Positions 25,223 through 33,848 of a stretch of DNA of 36,504 nucleotides are shown here, piece by piece. Source of the DNA: an uncultured bacterium. GTDB taxonomy: Bacteria > Planctomycetota > Phycisphaerae > Phycisphaerales > UBA1924. The DNA lies in NCBI GenBank assembly GCA_903834785.1, contig CAILKP010000123.1, forward strand, positions 1-36,504, in the 5' to 3' direction. Every line of letters starts with the position of its first letter. Position 1 is the first letter of the stretch. Below the pieces are notes generated by a model. It was not told the origin of the DNA, did no database searches, and was given only the letters and a program-made list of their open reading frames with translations. A program made the translations under genes and the position numbers.

Positions 25223-25777
25223 TTAGTTCTTCTCGACCAGGGAGACGGTGATGTGGGTCATGCGCTTGAGGATGCGGTGGGCCCGGCCACGGTCCTTCTG
25301 GTGGAAGCGCTTCATCATCGGGCCTTCATCGGCGCTGGCCTCCTCAACGATCAGGTTGAGGGTGTCAGCATCAAACCGCTGAGCGTCGTCGGTGGCGGCC
25401 TTCAGGGCCTTCTTGACGTCAACGGCAGCCTTCTTGATGTTGAAGGTCAGCAGGTTCTCGGCGGTGACCAGGTCCTTGCCGCGGATGAGGTCGGTCAGGA
25501 GCTTGGTCTTGCGGTTGCTGCCGCGCTCGAAGCGATACAGGGCCGTGAACTTGGCGATCGATGCCGGGGCAACGCCCAGAGCGGCGGCGAGCTTCTTGAT
25601 GTGCTCGGCGGTCGCGCGGGGGTGGTCGGAGCCGCGCATCCAGTTGCGGATGGCTGCCTCGGCCTTGGCCTGGTTGTTGATGCCCTTGCCCGGCGTGACG
25701 ATGGAAGCGGCGAGGTCCTCGACCTTGATGCCGTTCTTCTTGATCACCTGGCTGAAGCGTTTGCTGTGGATTCGCAC
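25223..25777 (-). CDS. rplV: 50S ribosomal protein L22 fused to an N-terminal helix-turn-helix-like domain
   Basis: L22 lines the polypeptide exit tunnel. Here it has 184 residues instead of about 110-120. Residues about 79-184 are L22: ALYRFERGSNRKTKLLTDLI, FNIKKAAVDVKKALKAA, and the tunnel hairpin region ADEGPMMKRFHQKDRGRAHR before ILKRMTHITV. The first 75 residues resemble an XRE/Cro-type helix-turn-helix: FSQVIKKNGIKVEDLAASIV, AIRNWMRGSDHPRATAEHIK, then KLAAALGV. The start is a GTG at 25777 with AGGA eight bases upstream; an ATG at 25810 has no such site. The spliced arrangement is in one frame with no sign of a frameshift. The added domain might bind DNA or RNA, perhaps for self-regulation, but that is inference. 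Confidence 0.93.
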   Translation of the reverse strand: MRIHSKRFSQVIKKNGIKVEDLAASIVTPGKGINNQAKAEAAIRNWMRGSDHPRATAEHIKKLAAALGVAPASIAKFTALYRFERGSNRKTKLLTDLIRGKDLVTAENLLTFNIKKAAVDVKKALKAATDDAQRFDADTLNLIVEEASADEGPMMKRFHQKDRGRAHRILKRMTHITVSLVEKN

Positions 25778-25851
25778 GGGTCGTTTCCTGTGTCGTTGCG
25801 AGCGGCACACATCGGTGCGGGCCGCGGGGGAGAGTCGGTACGGGTCGGTGA

Positions 25852-26169
25852 TTACTTCTTGGTGGCCGAGGTCGGTCCGGCGCCCTTGGCACCGTCAACG
25901 ATGCCTTCCTTGCGGTTGGTGTGGCCCTTGAACGTGCGCGTCGGGGAGAACTCGCCGAGCTTGTGGCCCACCATGTCCTCGGTCACGAACACGTCGATGA
26001 ACAGGCGGCCGTTGTGCACCTTGAAGTTGTGACCGACGAACTCGGGCACAATCGTGCAGGCGCGGCGCCAGGTCTTCAGCGGCTCCTTGCGGCCAGAAGC
26101 GTTCAGCTTCTCCACACGGCGGTAGAGCCGTTCATCGACGTACGGACCTTTCTTCAAGCTGCGGCTCAT
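25852..26169 (-). CDS. rpsS: 30S ribosomal protein S19
   Basis: S19 is in the head of the small subunit with S13. The 105 residues contain [14 protein letters not shown], then [35 protein letters not shown] and GH, matching the family signature, with a short extra tail ([15 protein letters not shown]). AAGGA eight bases before the ATG fixes the start. Confidence 0.98.
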   Translation of the reverse strand: MSRSLKKGPYVDERLYRRVEKLNASGRKEPLKTWRRACTIVPEFVGHNFKVHNGRLFIDVFVTEDMVGHKLGEFSPTRTFKGHTNRKEGIVDGAKGAGPTSATKK

Positions 26170-26239
26170 GAGATCATTCCTTCATTGACGCCCGCCGGGT
26201 TCCGGCCAACTGCGTCGCGGTGTTTACCTGTGGTTTGGA

Positions 26240-27097
26240 TTACTTGACCTGACCGTAACGCTTGCTCACGCGGCGGCGGATGATGAGCTTGGTGGAGTGC
26301 TTGCGGCGGTTGCGGGTACGACCACCCTTGGACAGAACACCCGACGGACCGCAAGGCGGGCGGTTGCCCTTGCTGCGACCCGAACCACCACCCAGGGGGT
26401 GAGCGTTGTGGCTCTTGGCCACGCCGCGGGTGATCGGACGACGGCCAAGGTGACGCATACGACCGGCCTTGCCCCAGCGGACGTTCTGCTGATCGGCGTT
26501 GCCGACCTCACCGATCGTCGCACGGCACTCGACGGGAACCATGCGCTGCTCACCGGAGGGGAGCATGATGGTCGCGTACGCGCCTTCCTTGTTCATCAAC
26601 TGGGCGTACATGCCGGCGGAGCGGCAGATCTGTGCACCCTTGCCCGGACGCAGCTCCACGGAGTGGATGGCCAGACCGGTGGGGATGTACTTCAGCGGCA
26701 TCGAGTTGCCGACCTTCGGCTCAACGGCCTCGGTCGTGTGGCTGACGATCTTGTCGCCGGCGGTCAGGCCCTTGGGAGCCAGGATGTACCGCTTGGCCTT
26801 GTCAGCGAACTGAATCAGCGCGATGTGGCAGGTACGGTTGGGATCGTACTCGATGCCGACAACGGTCGCTTCCTGGCCGTCGCGATCGACGCGCTTGAAG
26901 TCGATCATGCGGTACTGACGCTTGGCGCCTCCGCCACGGCCACGGCTGGTGACCTTGCCGGAGTTGTTGCGGCCGCCGGTCTTGCCCAGGGGCTTGAGCA
27001 GCGACTTCTCCGGAGTCGTCTTGGTGACCTCGCTGTTGAGGTTGACCGAGCTGAACCGACGGCCGGCGGATGTCTTGTCGTAGATGCGAATGGGCAT
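26240..27097 (-). CDS. rplB: 50S ribosomal protein L2
   Basis: L2 is needed for subunit joining and lies close to the peptidyl-transferase centre. The 285 residues contain PLGKTGGRNNSGKVTSRGRG, then KRQYRMIDFKRVDRDG and the C-terminal RTRNRRKHSTKLIIRRR. The usually near-invariant HPHGGGEG motif reads HPLGGGSG here (His233 kept, the second His replaced by Leu235). Length is slightly above the usual 273-277. Confidence 0.98.
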   Translation of the reverse strand: MPIRIYDKTSAGRRFSSVNLNSEVTKTTPEKSLLKPLGKTGGRNNSGKVTSRGRGGGAKRQYRMIDFKRVDRDGQEATVVGIEYDPNRTCHIALIQFADKAKRYILAPKGLTAGDKIVSHTTEAVEPKVGNSMPLKYIPTGLAIHSVELRPGKGAQICRSAGMYAQLMNKEGAYATIMLPSGEQRMVPVECRATIGEVGNADQQNVRWGKAGRMRHLGRRPITRGVAKSHNAHPLGGGSGRSKGNRPPCGPSGVLSKGGRTRNRRKHSTKLIIRRRVSKRYGQVK

Positions 27098-27163
27098 TTG
27101 CTTGACCTGCCTTTACTGCAGACTTATGCCGGCCTTGTGTCGGCCGGAATCCGGACGTTTGGG

Positions 27164-27439
27164 TTAGAACAGTTCGATCTTCTGGCCTTCGGCAACCTTG
27201 ACCAGCGCCTTCTTGCTGATCTTGCCGTTCACCTTGCCGTACTTGTACATGCGATCGCGGGCCTTGCCCACCATCGTATTGACCTGCACGACGCTGACCT
27301 TGTACAGGGCCTCGACGGCGGCCTTGATCTGCTTCTTGTCGGCGCGGACGTCGACTTCGAAGGCGTAGCGGTTCTGCTCAGCCGCGTAGGTGTTCTTCTC
27401 GCTCAGCAGCGGACGCTTGATGACGTAAGTCAGATCCAT
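27164..27439 (-). CDS. rplW: 50S ribosomal protein L23
   Basis: L23 is a docking site for trigger factor and SRP at the tunnel exit. The 91 residues contain VIKRPLLSEKNTYAAEQNRY, ADKKQIKAAVEALYKVSVVQ and VNTMVGKARDR, as expected. AAGGAGG about eleven bases before the ATG lies inside the end of rplD; three bases separate the two genes. Confidence 0.98.
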   Translation of the reverse strand: MDLTYVIKRPLLSEKNTYAAEQNRYAFEVDVRADKKQIKAAVEALYKVSVVQVNTMVGKARDRMYKYGKVNGKISKKALVKVAEGQKIELF

Positions 27440-27442
27440 GGA

Positions 27443-28129
27443 TTACTTCGCCTCCTTCTTGGCAGCGCCCTTGGGGGCGAGCTTGGCGTCCTTGCCCGTC
27501 TGCGAGCCCGGGCCGGTCAGCCAGGCCTCGAGCTGGGCCTTGCCGATGACCAGGTAACGGTGGTTCAGCAGCTCGAAGCAGTTGAGATGCTCCGGGCGGC
27601 ACAGCGAGACGGTGTCAAGGTTGCGGGCCGCGTTGCGCGTCACCGTGTCCTCAGCAGGAATCGCAACCAGCGCGGTCTTGTCGATCTTCATGGCGTCCAT
27701 GAAGGCCTGGAAGTCGCGGGTCTTGGGGGCCTTGAAGCTGAGGTTGTCGACGATGCGAACCTCGTTGTCAACCAGCTTCGCCAGCAGGGCGTTGCGGTTG
27801 GCCTTGCGGCGCATCTTCTTGGGCATGTCCAGGCGGTAATCCTCGCGGGTCCGCTGCTTGGCATGAGCGTGAGCACCACCCTTGAACAGGGGAGCGTTCT
27901 TGTCGCCGTGACGGGCGTTGCCCGTGCCCTTTTGCTTGTAAATCTTGCGGCTGGCGCCTTCAACTTCAGAACGCTTCTGGGTCCGGCTGGAGCCCTGACG
28001 AAGGTTCGAGTGATAGCGGACGTAAGCCTGCTTGATGAGAGCGGCATTGATAGTGCCGCCGAGGGACTGCTCGTCAATGGTGAGGGTGCTCACCTGTGAG
28101 CCGCTGATATTGTAGACGGGGACTTGCAT
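27443..28129 (-). CDS. rplD: 50S ribosomal protein L4
   Basis: L4 reaches into the exit tunnel and in E. coli also represses its own S10 operon. The 228 residues contain VYNISGSQVSTLTIDEQSLG, then RQGSSRTQKRSEVEGASRKI and KQKGTGNARHGDKNAPLFKG (the tunnel loop region). It ends with a short Lys/Ala tail. It lies after an unusually long 406-base gap from rplC, and the ribosome binding site is weak. Confidence 0.97.
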   Translation of the reverse strand: MQVPVYNISGSQVSTLTIDEQSLGGTINAALIKQAYVRYHSNLRQGSSRTQKRSEVEGASRKIYKQKGTGNARHGDKNAPLFKGGAHAHAKQRTREDYRLDMPKKMRRKANRNALLAKLVDNEVRIVDNLSFKAPKTRDFQAFMDAMKIDKTALVAIPAEDTVTRNAARNLDTVSLCRPEHLNCFELLNHRYLVIGKAQLEAWLTGPGSQTGKDAKLAPKGAAKKEAK

Positions 28130-28535
28130 GAGTCTGCTCTCGTCTGACGCCTGACCGGCTGGTGCCGGTGTTCGGTGCGACCCTTCGAGGTTGTTCCGTG
28201 GACCAAAGTTCCACGGGCCGGAAGGGAGGACTTGCTTCGCCTATCCGCCCCACTCCTATTGCCACCGGTTGGTGGTCCGTCTGATCTGCTGCGTTGCAGC
28301 AATCAGCCGGGAGTGAGGGAGGAATCGACTTGGCTGTCGGGCCCGGCACTGGTTGGACCCAGTTCCGGGCGAACAAGCGAACTGTTGTTGTCTGGTGGTT
28401 GTCTTTCGACCCTTCCAGACCCGCCGGTCGCCTTGCTCTGCGACCGTCGGTAGGACTGACTGCGGCTTGCCAGGGCCGCGAAAACCTGATGAACTGACAC
28501 GACGGTTGGCGTTCCGCCGCGATGACAAAGACTGC
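28130..28535 (-). promoter_or_regulatory. Structured 406-base gap between rplC and rplD
   Basis: In most bacteria these genes nearly touch. Here no gene fits in the gap, but several hairpins follow each other: 28281-28306 (CTGAT and TGCTGC arms with a one-base bulge, GTT loop), 28262-28275 (CCACC/GGTGG), 28196-28216 (CCGTGGA/TCCACGG, seven-base loop) and 28155-28168 (CCGGC/GCCGG). The last stands close to the rplD start. None has a U run. The gap may be a leader controlling rplD and the following genes, or may hold a promoter that I cannot recognise. Confidence 0.45.
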
Positions 28536-29231
28536 TTACTTGCCCTTGGTCAGAGCTTCCTGCTTGCGGGCCTTGCTCTTGTAGAGCCGCGCCGCGTTGC
28601 TGACCATGACCATCTTACGCACGCTGCCCGGCACAGTCCCCTTGACCAGCAGAAGATTGTTCTCTGCATCAATGCGGACCACATCCAGCGAGCGGCAGGT
28701 GCGGCGGACGTCACCCATGTGACCGGACATGCGCTTGCCCTTCTTCAGACCGCCGCCGAAGCCGCGGTTGGAGCACAGCGAGCCGATCGAACCGGGCGAG
28801 CGGTGCTTACGCTCGGTACCGTGGCTGGCGAACATGCCCTTGAAGTGGTGACGCTTCATGGTACCCTGGAAGCCCTTACCCTTGCTCGTGCCGACAACGT
28901 CGACATAAGCAATCGCCTCGAAGGCGGCAACAGTCAGGGTCTGGCCCAGGGTGTAGTTCTTCAGCTCGGCCTCAGATACGCGGAACTCGCGGTGGTGGCG
29001 CTTCGGCGTCGTGCCGGCCTTGTGATCGTGAGCGATCAGCGACTGCGTGCTGTTGCGCGGCTTGATGTCATCGAACGCGACCTGAATGGCGGCATAGCCG
29101 TCCTTCTCGGGCGTACGGATCTGCGTCACAACGTTCGGGGCCATCGCAATGACCGTGCACGGCAAGGAGATGCCCTGGTCGTTGAAGACCCGGGTCATGC
29201 CAAGCTTGGTTCCCATCAGCATCTGTGCCAT
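28536..29231 (-). CDS. rplC: 50S ribosomal protein L3
   Basis: L3 starts large-subunit assembly and reaches toward the peptidyl-transferase centre. The 231 residues begin [16 protein letters not shown], with [19 protein letters not shown], then [20 protein letters not shown] and [14 protein letters not shown], all family signatures. GAGG six bases before the ATG fixes the start. It lies 110 bases after rpsJ. Confidence 0.98.
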   Translation of the reverse strand: MAQMLMGTKLGMTRVFNDQGISLPCTVIAMAPNVVTQIRTPEKDGYAAIQVAFDDIKPRNSTQSLIAHDHKAGTTPKRHHREFRVSEAELKNYTLGQTLTVAAFEAIAYVDVVGTSKGKGFQGTMKRHHFKGMFASHGTERKHRSPGSIGSLCSNRGFGGGLKKGKRMSGHMGDVRRTCRSLDVVRIDAENNLLLVKGTVPGSVRKMVMVSNAARLYKSKARKQEALTKGK

Positions 29232-29341
29232 ACGTCACCTCAAGCGATGCTCAGTCTCGCAAAATCTTCAGTCAGAGAAACAAATCGTCCGCAAACACAC
29301 GCACCCGCTGCGGCCTTGCGGCCGGCGGGTGCTGGAGAAAA

Positions 29342-29650
<309 letters not shown>

Positions 29651-29683
29651 GCTTCTACCTCGTAGTCTGCTACACCTGCATGC

Positions 29684-29733
29684 TGCGACGACTAGGCGGC
29701 GAGACTCTCGCCGCAGGTCGTCGCAACGACCTG
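29684..29733 (-). promoter_or_regulatory. rpsJ leader with two mutually exclusive hairpins
   Basis: A long hairpin spans 29684-29725: TGCGACGAC pairs with GTCGTCGCA and GCGGCGAG with CTCGCCGC around a three-base loop, with a small internal loop between the two stems. A second, perfect eight-base-pair hairpin spans 29714-29733 (CAGGTCGT, loop CGCA, ACGACCTG). They share 29714-29725, so only one can form at a time. The element lies about 35-85 bases before the rpsJ start within the predicted leader. It is a candidate autoregulatory switch of the ribosomal operon; no U run is seen, so control would act at translation or by protein binding. Confidence 0.55.
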
Positions 29734-29801
29734 ACCAACACCGTGGACACCGCACCGCGGATTGCCACAGAAACGACCGACTCGGGAAGAGCCGGGAGGG
29801 A

Positions 29802-29829
29802 AGGTTAGCCGCTCCCACCGCCAAGTCAA
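29802..29829 (-). promoter_or_regulatory. Probable promoter of the S10 cluster
   Basis: On the minus strand TTGACT (29829-29824, five of six matches to the -35 consensus) and TAACCT (29807-29802, a weak -10) are spaced by 16 bases. The pair is 150-180 bases before rpsJ and directly upstream of the structured leader. It is the best candidate found for the start of the ribosomal protein transcript. Confidence 0.45.
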
Positions 29830-30001
29830 GCCCCGCCTTCACGGGATTCTCACGCAGCCCGCCCTTGGGCTACCCCGTTTTGCTGATCAGCGCAGTTATG
29901 GGACTACAGCCAGCCGCCGCGGCATTCCCATCCGCGCCTGCCAACTCTTTTGTCCGCTCATTGTCCCCGCCCGTTCCCCGTCACCGCACCCGCAGCACGC
30001 C

Positions 30002-30187
30002 CTACTTGCCCGCCTGGCTCTTGCCCTCAGACTTGCTCGCGGCAGTCGATGACGTGTTGGCCGGGACCTTAATATTTGTTCCGCAGTTGCGGCAGCGCAC
30101 CGTCTTCCCGCGCGCAGATGTCGGCACCGAAAGCACGCGGCGACACGTCAGACTCGGGCACATGATTCGGATGCTGTCTGCTGACAT
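30002..30187 (-). CDS. Small zinc-ribbon protein
   Basis: This 61-residue protein reads SADSIRIMCPSLTCRRVL, then GKTVRCRNCGTNIKVP and a Ser/Ala/Lys tail. The cysteines (CxxxxC and CxxC, about 17 residues apart) form a zinc-ribbon of the kind seen in many small and multi-domain planctomycete proteins, where the usual form is CPxC and CPxC. The start is uncertain: ATG at 30187 fits the motif position, but no ribosome binding site is visible, and the frame continues to 30259 with two more ATGs. It is divergent from purA and upstream of the ribosomal cluster on the same strand. Function unknown. Confidence 0.7.
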   Translation of the reverse strand: MSADSIRIMCPSLTCRRVLSVPTSARGKTVRCRNCGTNIKVPANTSSTAASKSEGKSQAGK

Positions 30188-30517
30188 AGTGGCATAGCGG
30201 GGGAGCCGCTGCATGGGCTTCATCGGTCCCTCCGCTTGCTGGCTGTAGGGGCTTTCCATATCAACTCGCCCGCCAAGCCACTTTCAAACGGCGCATCCGG
30301 CGATTTTCGCCCGCCCGACCCACCTCCCACCCCCCCACTCGCGGTGGCCGCACCCGCTTGGCCTCCCCGTGCTGGAACTTCCACTCCGCTTGTTGCCCGT
30401 TTTTTTCGGTTTTGCTTGCGTTCGGGCCATCCCGGCCCAACCATTGGTCCCACGGATACGCCTCTGGCAGTTTAAGTCCGATAATCGACATTCGGGTCCG
30501 TGGCCAGGTCTCCTCGC
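30188..30517. other. Divergent intergenic region before purA
   Basis: This region of about 330 bases lies between the zinc-ribbon gene (minus) and purA (plus). It holds pyrimidine-rich runs such as a T7 tract at about 30400-30406 and a GATAAT at 30479-30484 that could serve as a -10 box for purA, but no matching -35 is seen at proper spacing. No gene is recognisable. Confidence 0.4.
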
Positions 30518-31894
30518 ATGGCTCACGCTCCCTCGGCCGCATCCGGCACCTCGGCCAGCCGCCACTCCGCCTCCCGTCAGCCCTCCGCCACAGCCATCGT
30601 CGGCCTGCAGTGGGGTGATGAAGGCAAGGGCAAAATCGTCGACGCCCTCGCCTCCCGCTTTGACATCGTCGCCCGCTACAACGGCGGCGCCAACGCCGGT
30701 CACTCCGTCGTCGTCGGCGGCGAACGCTTTGCACTCCACCTCATCCCCGCCGGAATCCTCCACAAGGGCAAGCCCGCCGTCGTCGGCTGCGGCACCGTCA
30801 TCGACCCCGACTGGATCCTCAAGGAGATCGACGGCCTCATCGCCCGCGGCATCGACTGCTCCAATCTCATGATCTCCGACCGCGCCCACGTGGTCATGCC
30901 CTGGCACAAGCACGAGGACGAACTCCGCGAGAAGTGGCTCGCCGCCAAGAGCGTCGAACCCATCGGCACCACCAAACGCGGCATCGGCCCCTGCTATGCC
31001 GACAAGGTCCAGCGCGGCACCGCCATCCGCATCGGCGACCTCCTCCGCCCCGAGCAGCTCGCCACCAAGCTCGCCACCACCGCGCCGTTTAAGACCGCCG
31101 TCCTCTCGGCCATGGCCCAGGGTGGCGACACCAGCGCGTTCCACTACGACCAGGCCGAGCTGCTCAAGCACGCCGCCATGTGGGCCAGCCGCCTCAAGCC
31201 CTACATCACCGATACCTCCGGCTTCCTGCTCGATCAGATCGACACCGGTAAGACCGTGCTGCTCGAAGGCGCCAACGCCACGCTGCTCGATGTTGACCAC
31301 GGCACCTATCCCTACGTCACCAGCTCCACCACCTGCTCACTGGGCGCCCCCACCGGAACCGGCATTCCGCTCTCTTCCGTCGGCGCCATCCTGGGTGTCA
31401 TGAAGGCCTACTCCACCCGCGTCGGCGGCGGCGTCATGCCCACCGAGCTTATCGCCACCGAGGCCGACCGCACCCTGGCCGACAAGATCCGCACCCGCGG
31501 CCGCGAGTTCGGCACCACCACCGGCCGCCCCCGCCGCGTCGGCTGGCTCGACCTCGTCGCCGTTCGTTACTCGGTCCGTCTGAACGGCTGCACCGGCCTG
31601 TGCGTCATGCTGCTCGATGTGCTCGAGGGCATCGACACGCTCCGCATCTGCACCGGCTACCGCGACGCCTCCGGCAAGGACGTCCCGTTCGTGCCCGATG
31701 CCAACTGGCTCAGCAACGTGCAGCCCGTCTTCCGTGATGTTCCGGGATGGCATGGGGATATCTCCGGCGCTCGCACAATGGCCGAACTTCCCGCCGGTGC
31801 TCGGGCGTACCTCGACCTGGTGGAGGAGTTCCTCGGCGTGCCGGTGGCGATGGTGTCCATCGGCCCCGGCCGCGAGCAGCTGATTCACTGCTGA
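30518..31894 (+). CDS. purA: Adenylosuccinate synthetase
   Basis: PurA joins IMP and aspartate using GTP, the first committed step to AMP. From the ATG at 30518 it has 458 residues, with about 20 extra Ser/Ala-rich residues before the core. It contains the catalytic loop QWGDEGKGK (Asp34 as general base), NGGANAGHS with His62 as general acid, GTTKRGIGP, GANATLLDVDHGTYPYVTSS, and TRVGGGVMPTE in the substrate loop. All active-site motifs are intact. A GTG at 30500 is an alternative start. It heads a plus-strand run with uppS ten bases downstream. Confidence 0.98.
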   Translation: MAHAPSAASGTSASRHSASRQPSATAIVGLQWGDEGKGKIVDALASRFDIVARYNGGANAGHSVVVGGERFALHLIPAGILHKGKPAVVGCGTVIDPDWILKEIDGLIARGIDCSNLMISDRAHVVMPWHKHEDELREKWLAAKSVEPIGTTKRGIGPCYADKVQRGTAIRIGDLLRPEQLATKLATTAPFKTAVLSAMAQGGDTSAFHYDQAELLKHAAMWASRLKPYITDTSGFLLDQIDTGKTVLLEGANATLLDVDHGTYPYVTSSTTCSLGAPTGTGIPLSSVGAILGVMKAYSTRVGGGVMPTELIATEADRTLADKIRTRGREFGTTTGRPRRVGWLDLVAVRYSVRLNGCTGLCVMLLDVLEGIDTLRICTGYRDASGKDVPFVPDANWLSNVQPVFRDVPGWHGDISGARTMAELPAGARAYLDLVEEFLGVPVAMVSIGPGREQLIHC

Positions 31895-31904
31895 GCCCGC
31901 CGCC

Positions 31905-32702
31905 ATGTCACTCCCTGATCCAAGCACCGTTCTCGAGCAGCTCCGCCGCCGCAACCCCACCGCCGATCCGCAGCGGTTCCTGCCCGATATCCACCCGGTC
32001 AAGATCCCGCGGCACGTGGCCATCATCATGGACGGCAACGGCCGCTGGGCAACCAAGCGCGGCATGCCCCGCGCCCTGGGCCACCGTGAAGGCGCCAAGA
32101 CCGTCGAACGCATCCTCGAACTCGCCGGCAACATCGGTGTCGAGGTCCTGACGCTCTACTCCTTCTCGCTGGAGAACTGGCGCCGCCCGCAGGAGGAAAT
32201 CGACGCCCTCATGGCCCTCTATGTCGAGAGCATCCGCCTCCACGCAGACCGGCTCGAACGCGACGGCATCCGCTTCCGCCAGATCGGCCGCAAAGCCGGC
32301 CTCCCCGAACTCGTCCTTGCCAAAGGTGCCGAACTCGAAGAGCGCACCCGCAACAACTCCCGCGCCACCCTCTGCCTGGCCGTCAACTACGGCGGCCGCG
32401 CCGAGATCGTCGACGCCTGCCGCACCCTGGCCCAGCGCGTGGCCGCCGGCCAGCTCAAGGCCGAGGACATCACCGAGGATGCACTGGCCGCCGGCCTCTA
32501 CGCCCCCGACCTGCCCGACCCCGACCTGCTCATCCGCACCGCCGGCGAGAGCCGCATCAGCAACTTCCTGCTCTGGCAGATCAGCTACGCCGAGATCCAC
32601 GTCACCGAGACCCTCTGGCCCGACTTCGGCGAGACCGATTTCCTGGCCGCCCTCCGCGACTTCGCCGGCCGCACCCGCAAGTTCGGCGCGCTAAGCAAGT
32701 AA
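31905..32702 (+). CDS. uppS: Isoprenyl (undecaprenyl) diphosphate synthase
   Basis: This cis-prenyltransferase elongates farnesyl diphosphate to the lipid carrier for peptidoglycan and other wall polymers. The 265 residues contain HVAIIMDGNGRWA (Asp43 of the catalytic motif), GHREGAKTVERI, TLYSFSLENWRRP, and RTAGESRISNFLLWQISYAE (from residue 211), the isopentenyl diphosphate-binding region. The last usually reads RTGGE; here Gly is Ala. The length is normal with about 30 extra N-terminal residues. It lies ten bases after purA and is followed by cdsA, the common uppS-cdsA order. Confidence 0.97.
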   Translation: MSLPDPSTVLEQLRRRNPTADPQRFLPDIHPVKIPRHVAIIMDGNGRWATKRGMPRALGHREGAKTVERILELAGNIGVEVLTLYSFSLENWRRPQEEIDALMALYVESIRLHADRLERDGIRFRQIGRKAGLPELVLAKGAELEERTRNNSRATLCLAVNYGGRAEIVDACRTLAQRVAAGQLKAEDITEDALAAGLYAPDLPDPDLLIRTAGESRISNFLLWQISYAEIHVTETLWPDFGETDFLAALRDFAGRTRKFGALSK

Positions 32703-32814
32703 CCCGGCCAGGGTCACGGGCCAGCACGCGTCATCCCGGCCGCCGCGGCCCACGCGCTGCCGTACCCTCTCGCCCACCGCCTTCCCCCCACTCCTGCCGC
32801 CACCCGCCTCCGCC

Positions 32815-33741
32815 ATGGCCAGACGCCTCACCTTCGGGCCAATCCTGATCCTCATCTTCCTGGGCCTGATGTGGCTTGATCAGGTGCTGACCACCGTGGC
32901 CCTGCCCTCCGGCTTCCTCTGGCTCAACCCCCACGGCCCCAACTGGCCCGCCGGCCTGGTCCTGCTGGCCCTGGGCATGCTCGCCGGTGCCCGCGGCGGG
33001 CTGGAACTCGCACGCCTCTTCCGCGCCTGCGGCATCGCCGCACACAGCCGCCACCTCACCCAGGCCGCCGCATACGGCGTCCTGGTCGGCGGTCTGACCA
33101 CCGGCATGGGCAACGCCGCCATGGTCGGCCAGTGGGCCGGCCCCCTGCTCGGCTCCGCCGCGGCGTTGGTCGTCTTCCTTTCCATGGGCTTCTACATCCG
33201 CGACAAGGACCTCAAGGGTGCCGCCGGGGCCGCCGCCGCCGCCGTCTTTGCGTTCGTGTACATGGGCGTGGTCCTGGGCTTCCTGATCGCCATCCGCCGT
33301 GAATATTCAATCGGCGTCATGCTCGCCGTGGTCTTCATCGTCAAGGCCTGCGACAGCGGGGCCTACTTCACCGGCACCGCCATCGGCAAGCACAAGCTCA
33401 TCCGCTTTGTCTCTCCCGGCAAGACCTGGGAAGGCCTCATCGGCGGGCTGATCACCGCTGGCGTCTTCGGCATGCTGGGCCTCTGGCTCGGCAAATCCCA
33501 GTTCCCTGAGGCTCTGGGGCCGCTGGCCTCGCTGAACTACGCCCAGGCCGCCATCATCGGCGTCCTGCTCGGTGGCATCGGTCAGGCGGGCGATCTGTCG
33601 GCCAGTGTCGTCAAGCGGGATGCGGGTGTGAAGGACAGCGGGCAGATCCTCCCGGGCTTTGGTGGCATGCTGGATATGCTCGATTCACTCGTCATCTCCG
33701 CCCCGCTGGCCTGGTGGCTCTTCCACCTCATGGCGGGCTGA
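32815..33741 (+). CDS. cdsA: Phosphatidate cytidylyltransferase (CDP-diacylglycerol synthase)
   Basis: CdsA makes CDP-diacylglycerol, the precursor of all phospholipids, in the inner membrane. The 308 residues form about eight hydrophobic segments, and the C-terminal part carries KACDSGAYFTG, SPGKTWEGLIGG and the family signature SASVVKRDAGVKDSG, then LPGFGGMLDMLDS. In the signature the usual PGHGG has Phe for His and the DR of LDRxDS has Met for Arg; the acidic residues (Asp274, Asp287, Asp290) remain. It lies 112 bases after uppS. There is no visible ribosome binding site. Confidence 0.93.
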   Translation: MARRLTFGPILILIFLGLMWLDQVLTTVALPSGFLWLNPHGPNWPAGLVLLALGMLAGARGGLELARLFRACGIAAHSRHLTQAAAYGVLVGGLTTGMGNAAMVGQWAGPLLGSAAALVVFLSMGFYIRDKDLKGAAGAAAAAVFAFVYMGVVLGFLIAIRREYSIGVMLAVVFIVKACDSGAYFTGTAIGKHKLIRFVSPGKTWEGLIGGLITAGVFGMLGLWLGKSQFPEALGPLASLNYAQAAIIGVLLGGIGQAGDLSASVVKRDAGVKDSGQILPGFGGMLDMLDSLVISAPLAWWLFHLMAG

Positions 33742-33848
33742 GCGGCTTGCAGGGCCGCCAGCCGGCAATCCCGAACCTGGCTGAGATTGGCTGAGAATTG
33801 CTCCGCCGGACCGGGCGGAGCCACCTGCTGTGCGGCTAACATGCGTCA

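Noticed and set aside
26297..28099. Long plus-strand open frame (600 codons) opposite rplB-rplD
   Set aside because: It lies antisense to three certain ribosomal protein genes, and its Leu/Val/Gly/Asp-rich make-up is the mirror of high-GC coding sequence on the other strand.
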